A DNA stretch of 54,675 bases, from assembly GCA_010365115.1 (NCBI GenBank), contig JAAFGX010000021.1:1-54675 (forward strand). The letters run 5' to 3'. Below the pieces are notes generated by a model. That model had not been told where the DNA came from, ran no database searches, and was given only the letters and a program-made list of their open reading frames with translations. The first letter of the stretch is position 1. Each line of letters begins with the position of its first letter. Source of the stretch: Paludibacter sp. (lineage in GTDB: Bacteria; Bacteroidota; Bacteroidia; Bacteroidales; Paludibacteraceae). The position numbers and the translations under genes were made by a program. Below, in pieces: positions 25,983-33,368 of this stretch.

Positions 25983-26933
25983 TTAAATTTCCTTTTCAAT
26001 TACATAATTGTTCCGTTCTGTAGAATTTCTGGCAACTATTTCTGCCACAAATCCTGCCAAAAAAAGCTGTGTTCCCAATACCATAGCCAGCATGGATAAG
26101 TAAAAATAAGGACTGTCGGTAACCAATGGCGCTTTTATATGTGTAAAGATGGCAATAAGTTTGTTTAGCCCAACTACAACAACTGCCAAAAAACCAAGAA
26201 TAAACATTAAACTTCCATACAATCCAAAAAAATGCATTGGTTTTTTTCCAAATTTAGAAAGAAACCATAAAGTCATTAAATCCAAATAACCATTTACAAA
26301 TCGACTCAATCCAAATTTCGTTTCTCCGAACTCACGTTTGCGATGTACAACTACTTTTTCACCAATTTTTGTAAAACCTGCGTTTTTTGCTAAAAAAGGA
26401 ATGTAACGATGCATTTCACCATACACTTCAATATTTTTCACCACTTCATTTTTATACGCTTTCAATCCACAATTCATATCGTGAAGTTTCAAACCGGTTA
26501 CTTTTCGGGCAGTGGCGTTATATAATTTTGAAGGTAAATTCTTTCCTAATTTTGAGTCGTATCTTTTCTTTTTCCAACCCGAAACAAGATCGAAATTTTC
26601 ATTTTTGATCATTGCATATAACTCGGGAATCTCGTCAGGACTATCCTGCAAATCGGCATCCATTGTAATTACTACATCACCTTTTGCAGCTCTGAATCCA
26701 CAATATAAAGCAGGCGATTTACCGTAATTGTTCCTGAACTTAATTCCCCTGACGTGGGTTGTTTTTTGTTGAAGTTCTTCGATAACTTGCCATGAATTAT
26801 CCGAACTGCCGTCATTAATAAAAATTACTTCAAAGCTAAATTTATTTGCTTTCATAACACTTTCAATCCACTCATAAAGTTTTGTGAGCGATTCTTCTTC
26901 ATTATAAAGCGGAACTATAATTGATATATCCAT
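25983..26933 (-). CDS. Family 2 glycosyltransferase, polyprenyl-phosphate type
   Basis: A 316-residue GT-A glycosyltransferase. The nucleotide-sugar part has VPLYNEEESL (7-16), INDGSSDNSW (39-48) and D92-A-D94 in MDADLQDSPDEI. The C-terminal part has two transmembrane helices (about 235-255 and 272-297). This is the GtrB / DPM1-like layout, transferring a sugar to undecaprenyl or other lipid phosphate on the cytosolic face. The DUF4199 gene lies 40 bp upstream, a pairing common in Bacteroidota. Sugar and final product are unknown. Confidence 0.9.
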   Translation of the reverse strand: MDISIIVPLYNEEESLTKLYEWIESVMKANKFSFEVIFINDGSSDNSWQVIEELQQKTTHVRGIKFRNNYGKSPALYCGFRAAKGDVVITMDADLQDSPDEIPELYAMIKNENFDLVSGWKKKRYDSKLGKNLPSKLYNATARKVTGLKLHDMNCGLKAYKNEVVKNIEVYGEMHRYIPFLAKNAGFTKIGEKVVVHRKREFGETKFGLSRFVNGYLDLMTLWFLSKFGKKPMHFFGLYGSLMFILGFLAVVVVGLNKLIAIFTHIKAPLVTDSPYFYLSMLAMVLGTQLFLAGFVAEIVARNSTERNNYVIEKEI

Positions 26934-26973
26934 AAAATATTATTTTGCAAATTATTGACTTATCTGTAAACTG

Positions 26974-27480
26974 TTATTTTTCAAAAATGCTTTTCTCTTT
27001 TTTAATAAATGGAGCCATTATTAAACCAATGAATGTTCCTAATAGTACATTCATCCAAATATATTGAAGAGAAAATGTGGCCGGCTTCATCATTTTCTCC
27101 ATTTGATCGTAAGGTGTTGATTCAAATGGTAGATGTAGCATTTCTACAGCCTTTAGACTCTCGTTTAGTAATTTAGGTAAATATTCAGGATTGATAAATT
27201 GAAAATAAACATATTTCACCACTGATGAAATTAGGGCAGCGAAAAAGTAAGTAAGAATTATATATGAAAATGCTTTCCCAAAATTTATTTCACCCGAGCA
27301 TTCTTTATCTCTAAATCGAATTGTAGTACGGTAAGTTGCAATAAGAATAAAACCCATTAATGCATATGAAATCAATATAAGAGGTGTGATTTTTGAAATG
27401 GATAATAAAAAATTTATAGAAAAAAGGATTCCAATTATTAATCCATTATACATGGAGGATTTGATGATATTTGGTTGCAT
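26974..27480 (-). CDS. DUF4199 membrane protein
   Basis: A 168-residue membrane protein with four hydrophobic helices, matching the DUF4199 layout, including FRDKECSGEINFGKAFSYII after the second helix. The start is the ATG at 27480 (QPNIIKSSMYNG...). A -7 box at 27512-27505 lies inside the longer frame, so the upstream in-frame ATG at 27507 would lie before or at the transcription start. It is the first gene of a long minus-strand run through to tkt. Function unknown. Confidence 0.83.
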   Translation of the reverse strand: MQPNIIKSSMYNGLIIGILFSINFLLSISKITPLILISYALMGFILIATYRTTIRFRDKECSGEINFGKAFSYIILTYFFAALISSVVKYVYFQFINPEYLPKLLNESLKAVEMLHLPFESTPYDQMEKMMKPATFSLQYIWMNVLLGTFIGLIMAPFIKKEKSIFEK

Positions 27481-27504
27481 ATTATAAATTTTATTATTTT
27501 GGGA

Positions 27505-27512
27505 CAAAAGTA
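27505..27512 (-). promoter_or_regulatory. -7 box of the DUF4199-to-tkt gene run
   Basis: TACTTTTG on the minus strand fits TAnnTTTG, 24 bp before the DUF4199 ATG at 27480. It decides the start choice for that gene. Confidence 0.6.
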
Positions 27513-27587
27513 CAAAAAAACCACTATAACTGAAAGCCTTTTTGAATTATCAACTCCAAACATATGGTTCAATTTGCAAAAATGATG

Positions 27588-27613
27588 AAGAGATAGCCGT
27601 ATGACTATCTCTT
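27588..27613. terminator. Hairpin terminator after the T9SS cargo operon
   Basis: A 9-bp stem AAGAGATAG (27588-27596) with CTATCTCTT (27605-27613) and an 8-nt loop, 30 bp after the stop at 27644. The T run on the minus strand is interrupted, so efficiency is uncertain. Confidence 0.55.
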
Positions 27614-27643
27614 TAAAATATTTGCTAATTGTATGTGATCAAA

Positions 27644-28288
27644 TTAAATACTAAGCGAATTCTTTATTTTAAATGCTGCAAAAATTGCCGCAAGTATTAG
27701 TAATGAGTTTAATCCATCGCCAATTGGAAGACTTGCTAATGGCGGATTGGTTGGGTCTACTCCTGGATGCGTGCCACCTTCGTTGGGCGAGTATGTTTGC
27801 CCTGCTTTTGGCTTTGAAATTCCTGTTCCTGTTCCAGTTAAGTCAGTAGTGGTTGATTTGAATCCGGGAGAAAATGCATCAAGAATTGTTTTAGTTGTTT
27901 TTTTTGAATTTGCAGAATATGTACCAAAGTTTCCTCCAATAGTATATCCGGATGTAATTTCTTTTTCATTTGCAGTTCCAGTTATATAGCTTCCACTGTT
28001 TTGTAATTTGTTTGATCCAATATAATTGTTTGTTGGATTATTTCCTTTTTTTGCAGTTGTATTTTTATTTATATCTATACCTGCAATATCATAAGATCGG
28101 GAATTTGTAACCTTTCGTGCGTTTTTAATCTGACTATTAAAATCAACTCCCATTTTGGTTGCTGCATTTTCAATATGTTTTGTTGTAATGCCACTAAATG
28201 AATCTCTTAATGGTGTAAACGGTAACGCCAACAGTAAACTTACTATTGTTAGTGCTCCAATTAGAACAATATTTACACTTTTTCTCAT
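27644..28288 (-). CDS. Small exported protein with PID-CTERM-like C-terminal anchor
   Basis: A 214-residue protein with an N-terminal hydrophobic segment (7-25), a long polar low-complexity middle rich in Asn, Thr, Gly and Lys, no Cys, and a C-terminal tail: LPIGDG at about 187-192, a hydrophobic helix NSLLILAAIFAAFKI, then a short basic end. This tripartite tail resembles the PID-CTERM sorting domain of Bacteroidota, where a Pro-Ile-Asp/Gly motif precedes a helix and basic residues. It lies 12 bp after the T9SS cargo gene and is surely co-transcribed with it. Function unknown; a helper or anchor for the cargo is a guess. Confidence 0.65.
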   Translation of the reverse strand: MRKSVNIVLIGALTIVSLLLALPFTPLRDSFSGITTKHIENAATKMGVDFNSQIKNARKVTNSRSYDIAGIDINKNTTAKKGNNPTNNYIGSNKLQNSGSYITGTANEKEITSGYTIGGNFGTYSANSKKTTKTILDAFSPGFKSTTTDLTGTGTGISKPKAGQTYSPNEGGTHPGVDPTNPPLASLPIGDGLNSLLILAAIFAAFKIKNSLSI

Positions 28289-28300
28289 CTGTTTTAGGTT

Positions 28301-31183
28301 TTAACGAACAATAATTCGCAGAGTTAATTCTTTTTTGTCAACAAATGCTTTTGCCACGTATACTCCTTGTGATAAATCGTTTGTAGAGAATGATGTTACG
28401 GTATTTGCATTAAAGTTTAACTTTTTCAATGTTGCTCCACTTGTAGAATAGATATTTAAGATTCCATTATTCTCACTGAAGTTTTGTACAAATATTGCCG
28501 AGTTATTATGGAATATTTGAAATTGTTCTTCTTGTTCTTTGTTAAAATTTGCGTTAGTAGGTTTTGTGACAATTTTGAAACGTTTTGATATGGCAATTGA
28601 AGGCTCGGATGTAAATGAATATTCACTTCCACTGGTTGTTACATCCAATGTTTTATTTTCGGCTAAATCAATTAAATATATTCCAGCATAAGCAGATTCA
28701 ATATTTTGATGTGTGAAAATTAATTTAAATTCTCTTTCATCTCCAGGTTGAAAGCCTAAATATGTGTCGTTTATATTTTGAACAGCATTGATTTGGTAAT
28801 TTCCATCCTTTTCCATAGAAAAAAGTTGAGTTCTTTGTATTGAACCTAACATTTTTGGTCCATCCCAGCCATTGTCAAACGATCGTGTACATTCAGGACT
28901 TGTAAAAATCCACATTCGATCAAAGTAATGAGTACTCTTTATGTCAATTCTTGTAATTACTTTTTCGTTAGTTGAAACTTCTTTATTAGTTTTTGTGCGT
29001 TGCTTATCAGTATTTGCAACCGAGGAATTATAAGGAATTGTAATCGAACCTGTAGCATTAATGGATTTTACAAGAAATCCCTGCATTGATGGGATTTGAC
29101 TAGGAATGCCCAAACCTCCTGATGCTTTTGGAGTAGTGACAGTATATTGTCCATGTCCTTCTCCCGTTATTATTTCGCCTGAGTTGATATCCCATTCATT
29201 ATAAGTTCCAGTATTATAAAGGTAAACAGAGTTTTCGGTATTCGCACCAAATTGAATTTTTTCAATATCAATAGCTGATGTAAATGGATTCCCGAAAATG
29301 TGTTGTCCTGGAAAAACGGCATCAACAGTATAAGGCAATGAACGAGTGAATCCCTGATTTTCTAATTGACCAGCAAAGGTGTAAGTTTTTGCAGCAGATT
29401 GAACTAACTCATATCCAGTAGTGGACGTTAAAGTTGTTCCGGAGTTTTGCATAACCCACAAATCAACATCGTTTTTTCCTGTTTCTTCCCATTTCCTGAC
29501 AAATGCTCCTGAAAATGTTGGAGTAATTAATTGTGTTTTAATAGGTAAACCAAAGAATTGCCAGCTGTATTTATTGCCAGCTGGTTTTGTTAAATCCCAT
29601 TTCGCCTTTGAATACATTTCTACTGTTCCAGAAACTGGACTGTTTGCCGGATTATTGAAAATTAACGAACCATTAGGATTTGTTTCACTCGATTTAATTA
29701 ACAAACCTGAATTTCCGGCATTATTTGTAATTGAAGTTGTAATTGATAATGAAGAAGATGGATTTATTGTAAGGTTTTTGCTAGGATTAATGATCAGACT
29801 ATTACAACTAGTGTTTGTAGATAAAGTACAAACTCCATTTATTGTTGGTTTATCTAAAATACTTCCATAGGTTGTTCCTGAACCAGGTACTTGTTGAACA
29901 TTCCATTGATTATCTGTTTCCCAATTGCCGGTTCCCGCAAATATTGGTTTGTTGTCAAAACTAGATTCTTCAGAATAAATTGTACCGGATTGATTCCGAA
30001 CAAATCCCTTGTAATAAATAATTGTGCTTCTTGGAAAAACTCCAGATGTATATGCTTTTTCAAATGATCCTCCAGCAGTACTTAAAATTCCAGATACATA
30101 TGATTTATTATCTGTTTCTAAAACTCCTGGCGATGTTCTCCAAACAATTCCTCGTAAATTTATAGAACTTCTAATTGGTTCGGTAATAGTTGCACCTAAA
30201 GTAGCGGAAGTAATTCTAACGTTTTTTGCAATATTGGGTGTAATAATTTCCAAAGCACATTGTCTTGGATTATTATTTGCATTAGAATAAATATAACGTG
30301 TCATTCCACCATTATTTATGAAGTCAAAAGCTTTAAAATAATAAATATTTTTTGAGTCAGGAACAGTTACAGTAACTTTAGTGCCTGATCCACTATAAAT
30401 TACCTGTTGACCACTTCCATTATAAGTTTGGTTAGCTAAATATAATACATTGTCAGTTGGAATAGGTGGCGTTGGTCCGGCTATAGTTTTGAAGTCATTT
30501 GCAGAGCTAATTACTATAATTCTGTTGTCCCCATTACCTGGTGTACAATCAATTGTAATTGTTCTTGGTGTTACAGAGACAATTGAAATTGCACTAGCTT
30601 GATTTGAAGGTGTTTGAGGTAAATTTCCAGTAATTGATATGTCACTAATAAAACAAAGAGAAGTGGGTGAAATGATACCTCCAGAAGTACTTGTATAACT
30701 GGTAGCAATCCACCTAAGATATAGTGTAGGTGTGTTTCTACATTCAGTTGGTAAATCAATTTGATATTGTGTAGTGCTTGTTGTTGCAGTAATTGTTCCT
30801 GCAGAGACCCAATTAGCACCTGCTGAAGTTTTATATTCTATTGAGAAATCTCTTGGACCTGTACTCTCTGAATATATTTTTGCACTTGCTTTAATTGTAT
30901 GATAGCCAACTGTAGTAAAAGGAGTTATTGTCCACGATTTTAAGCCACCTAGTGTGGCCAAATCCCAACTGTCTGTCATAACAGCATCACCAATATACCC
31001 TAAAACCGATGCTGTTGTTGTAAATACTCCTCCAGGATGATTCAAGGCAAGACCTGTTGTTGAAAATTCATTATCATATAAATTATATCCAACTATTTGT
31101 CCAATGGCTATCTCGCTAATTATAAGTAGAAATAATGTAAATATAATATGTTTGAAATTTTGTGTAAACAGTTTTTCTTTCAT
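28301..31183 (-). CDS. Large secreted protein with T9SS type A sorting domain
   Basis: A 960-residue surface or secreted protein. The signal peptide ends at ISEIAIGQ (about 22-29). N-terminal region 35-190 is beta-rich (jelly-roll-like), followed by a fibronectin III-like part near 195-310 and more repetitive Ser/Thr/Asn-rich beta segments. The last about 75 residues are a T9SS type A sorting domain: ILNIYSTSGATLKKLNF, then SFSTNDLSQGVYVAKAFVDK and a final LRIIVR. It should be exported by T9SS and its tail cleaved or anchored. No catalytic motif was seen; adhesion is possible. The small PID-CTERM-like gene follows 12 bp downstream. Confidence 0.85.
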   Translation of the reverse strand: MKEKLFTQNFKHIIFTLFLLIISEIAIGQIVGYNLYDNEFSTTGLALNHPGGVFTTTASVLGYIGDAVMTDSWDLATLGGLKSWTITPFTTVGYHTIKASAKIYSESTGPRDFSIEYKTSAGANWVSAGTITATTSTTQYQIDLPTECRNTPTLYLRWIATSYTSTSGGIISPTSLCFISDISITGNLPQTPSNQASAISIVSVTPRTITIDCTPGNGDNRIIVISSANDFKTIAGPTPPIPTDNVLYLANQTYNGSGQQVIYSGSGTKVTVTVPDSKNIYYFKAFDFINNGGMTRYIYSNANNNPRQCALEIITPNIAKNVRITSATLGATITEPIRSSINLRGIVWRTSPGVLETDNKSYVSGILSTAGGSFEKAYTSGVFPRSTIIYYKGFVRNQSGTIYSEESSFDNKPIFAGTGNWETDNQWNVQQVPGSGTTYGSILDKPTINGVCTLSTNTSCNSLIINPSKNLTINPSSSLSITTSITNNAGNSGLLIKSSETNPNGSLIFNNPANSPVSGTVEMYSKAKWDLTKPAGNKYSWQFFGLPIKTQLITPTFSGAFVRKWEETGKNDVDLWVMQNSGTTLTSTTGYELVQSAAKTYTFAGQLENQGFTRSLPYTVDAVFPGQHIFGNPFTSAIDIEKIQFGANTENSVYLYNTGTYNEWDINSGEIITGEGHGQYTVTTPKASGGLGIPSQIPSMQGFLVKSINATGSITIPYNSSVANTDKQRTKTNKEVSTNEKVITRIDIKSTHYFDRMWIFTSPECTRSFDNGWDGPKMLGSIQRTQLFSMEKDGNYQINAVQNINDTYLGFQPGDEREFKLIFTHQNIESAYAGIYLIDLAENKTLDVTTSGSEYSFTSEPSIAISKRFKIVTKPTNANFNKEQEEQFQIFHNNSAIFVQNFSENNGILNIYSTSGATLKKLNFNANTVTSFSTNDLSQGVYVAKAFVDKKELTLRIIVR

Positions 31184-31262
31184 ATCGATTATAAGTATTA
31201 ATTCCTATAGGTAATTTGTCTGTTCTGGTAGAGAACTCTTAATTACATTAACATCCTCGTTA

Positions 31263-31270
31263 CAAAAATA
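31263..31270 (-). promoter_or_regulatory. -7 box of the T9SS cargo operon
   Basis: TATTTTTG on the minus strand with a TTG 18 bp upstream, close to the Bacteroidota -33/-7 spacing. The leader to the ATG at 31183 would be about 75 nt. Confidence 0.55.
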
Positions 31271-31443
31271 CTTACAATAAACTACAATCAAGATGTAAAA
31301 TGGTTAATAATAATTAAAATGAATTCTGGGCTCAGGATTTAATTGTTAGTATAAATAGTTAAATATGTGTATTCGCTAAAATCCTATAAAATTATTCTAC
31401 AACAGGATAATCAATTAAATGAGTATACATATTTTCAATAAAA

Positions 31444-31471
31444 AAATTACTACAAATGTTTGTAGTAATTT
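31444..31471 (-). terminator. Rho-independent terminator of trxB
   Basis: A perfect 13-bp stem, AAATTACTACAAA (31444-31456) with its complement (31459-31471), two central bases, and on the minus strand a following T run. It lies 84 bp after the trxB stop. Confidence 0.8.
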
Positions 31472-31554
31472 ATTTTATTAAGCGTAGTAGAGAAACGAAT
31501 TATTAAAATATGTAAAATAAAACAGAAAAAACATAAAATATAAATTGTTGGGTT

Positions 31555-32496
31555 TTATAATCCATTTTCTGATAAAAAACGTTCCGCTTCTATGGCTGCC
31601 TGACATCCAGTACCCGCTGCAGTGATGGCTTGGCGGTAATGAGGATCGGCAACATCTCCCGAAGCGAAAATGCCAGGGATATTTGTGCGGGGAGTTCCAG
31701 AAATTGTTTTTATGTAACCAACTTCATCGGTGACAATCCATGGTTTAAAGATGTTGGAATTTGGTGTGTGCCCTATAGCCAAAAAGAATCCATCAATATC
31801 AATATGAACTTGCGATTCGTCAGATTGACCACGACGTTTCACTAGATTTGCTCCTTGCACAACTCCATCTCCGGTTAGTCCTAATGTCTCATGCTCATAT
31901 AAAATTTCAATTTTCGGATTGCTTAGTAATCGCTCCTGCATAATTTTGGAAGCTCTCAGATAGTTTTTGCGTACAATAAGATATACTTTTGAAGCAAGTC
32001 CGGCCAAGTAAGTGGCTTCTTCACAAGCAGTATCGCCACCACCTACTACAGCAACTGTCATTTTACGATAGAAAAATCCATCGCAAGTGGCACAAGCCGA
32101 AACTCCCGAACCTGCATATTTTTTTTCATCGGGCAATCCAAGATATTTGGCTGTGGCACCAGTTGAAATGATAATGGTTTCTGCTTCTATAGTTTTTTCG
32201 CCATCAATAGTTGCTTTATAAGGCGAGGACGATAAATCGGTGGCTGTTACCATTCCAAAACGAACATCTGTTCCAAATCTCTGAGCTTGTTTCTTCAAGT
32301 CTTCCATTAATTCTGGACCAGTAATGCCTTCGGGATATCCAGGGAAATTTTCGACTTCAGTTGTGGTGGTTAATTGACCGCCAGGCTCCATTCCTTCGTA
32401 TAAAACGGGAGAAAGATTTGCCCGTGAGGCATAAATTGCTGCTGTGTATCCTGCAGGTCCTGAACCAATTATCAGGCAACGTACTTTTTCATTCAT
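31555..32496 (-). CDS. trxB: Thioredoxin-disulfide reductase
   Basis: Cytosolic FAD/NADPH enzyme of 313 residues reducing thioredoxin. FAD motif IIGSGPAGYTAAIYASRA (9-26), redox pair in CATCDG (about 134-139), NADPH motif VVGGGDTACEEA and the C-terminal FASGDVADPHYRQAITAAG are all present. It lies 97 bp after the lolA-like gene on the same strand and ends at its own terminator. Possible substrates in this window are secreted thioredoxin-fold proteins at 40.8 and 42.5 kb only indirectly, since those act outside the cytosol. Confidence 0.97.
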   Translation of the reverse strand: MNEKVRCLIIGSGPAGYTAAIYASRANLSPVLYEGMEPGGQLTTTTEVENFPGYPEGITGPELMEDLKKQAQRFGTDVRFGMVTATDLSSSPYKATIDGEKTIEAETIIISTGATAKYLGLPDEKKYAGSGVSACATCDGFFYRKMTVAVVGGGDTACEEATYLAGLASKVYLIVRKNYLRASKIMQERLLSNPKIEILYEHETLGLTGDGVVQGANLVKRRGQSDESQVHIDIDGFFLAIGHTPNSNIFKPWIVTDEVGYIKTISGTPRTNIPGIFASGDVADPHYRQAITAAGTGCQAAIEAERFLSENGL

Positions 32497-32593
32497 ATAT
32501 TTTTGTTTATTTGATTATTCAGAGGTTTAAAGAGTCTTTAAATCGAAAAGAGAATTGTTTTTCCAACAAAGAACTGAAAAGGTGTTCACCAAA

Positions 32594-33232
32594 TTATCTT
32601 AAATCGTTTTCAATTAATCCTTTATATTTTGTTGGATTGAAAACGAAGAAACTATCGGGCACTTTAATTCCTTTTTGAAAATTACTCAAGGTGAGGAGGG
32701 AGGTACTTCCATTTTTGTTGCTTAACTTAATCAAAAGTAGATTTTGCGTGCTTTTGTTCACCTGAATTTCAATTTTTGAAATGACAGATGATTTTACTTT
32801 CGGAATCATCTCAATGCAATAATTTTGAGCTGTTTTTGTTTTGCTGAAGCGAATAATACTTTTAGCCTTGTAACCTGACAAAATGGCCATTGGATTAGTT
32901 TCCGAAAGTTCATTTTCGGTAGGCTCAGTTATCGAAACTTCATTGTTTTGAGGAATATAAGCCCACTGCGTTTTTCCATCGAACCAGGCTTTCATCTCGG
33001 TCATATCAAGTACAAACTTGGAAGCTTTGAGGGTAAAAGTACCAGATGTAACCTGACCTCTAGGATTGCTTTTGTCGCTGATAGTCAGTTTAAAATCAGT
33101 TTTTATTGCATTTGTTTTAATGGAATTTAATAAGTCTGAAATGATTTTCTCAGCTTGGGCATTACTTTGAGCAGTTGAGGTTTGAAACAGGAAAAGTAAC
33201 GCTCCAAAGATTAAAATTATCTTATTTTTCAT
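32594..33232 (-). CDS. lolA: LolA-like outer-membrane lipoprotein carrier
   Basis: A 212-residue periplasmic protein of the LolA fold, which ferries lipoproteins from the inner to the outer membrane. A signal peptide (ALLFLFQTSTAQ) is followed by AEKIISDLLNSIK, the SGTFTLKASKFVLDM strand pair, AWFDGKTQWAYIPQNNEVSI and ISKIEIQVNK. The start used is the ATG at 33232 (KNKIILIFG); an ATG three codons upstream is equally in frame. It follows ftsK, its usual neighbour in Bacteroidota. Sequence similarity in this family is low, so LolA-like is the safe label. Confidence 0.8.
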   Translation of the reverse strand: MKNKIILIFGALLFLFQTSTAQSNAQAEKIISDLLNSIKTNAIKTDFKLTISDKSNPRGQVTSGTFTLKASKFVLDMTEMKAWFDGKTQWAYIPQNNEVSITEPTENELSETNPMAILSGYKAKSIIRFSKTKTAQNYCIEMIPKVKSSVISKIEIQVNKSTQNLLLIKLSNKNGSTSLLTLSNFQKGIKVPDSFFVFNPTKYKGLIENDLR

Positions 33233-33316
33233 AATCGTCATTTATTTAATTTAGAAATGTATTGACAAGTAACGTGCCACAGAATTTGTGAAAAATGTAA
33301 AATCTGAAATAATTTT

Positions 33317-33368
33317 AAACTTCAAACTTCAAACTTTCAAACCTTTCAAACTTCAAATTTTAAATTAC
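33317..33368. repeat. Imperfect heptanucleotide repeat after ftsK
   Basis: Units AAACTTC, AAACTTC, AAACTTTC, AAACCTTTC, AAACTTC, AAATTTT and AAATTAC run from 33317 to the ftsK stop codon (33365-33367). Most units are 7 bp. As with the nqrD array, the tract starts at a stop codon and reads into the gap before the next gene of the same strand. Confidence 0.75.

Larger units (their letters stand above)
31184..31554. other. Intergenic region between trxB and the T9SS cargo gene
   Basis: 371 bp, AT-rich. It contains the trxB terminator hairpin (31444-31471) and a promoter candidate for the cargo gene (31263-31270). No gene was recognised in the rest. Confidence 0.6.
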
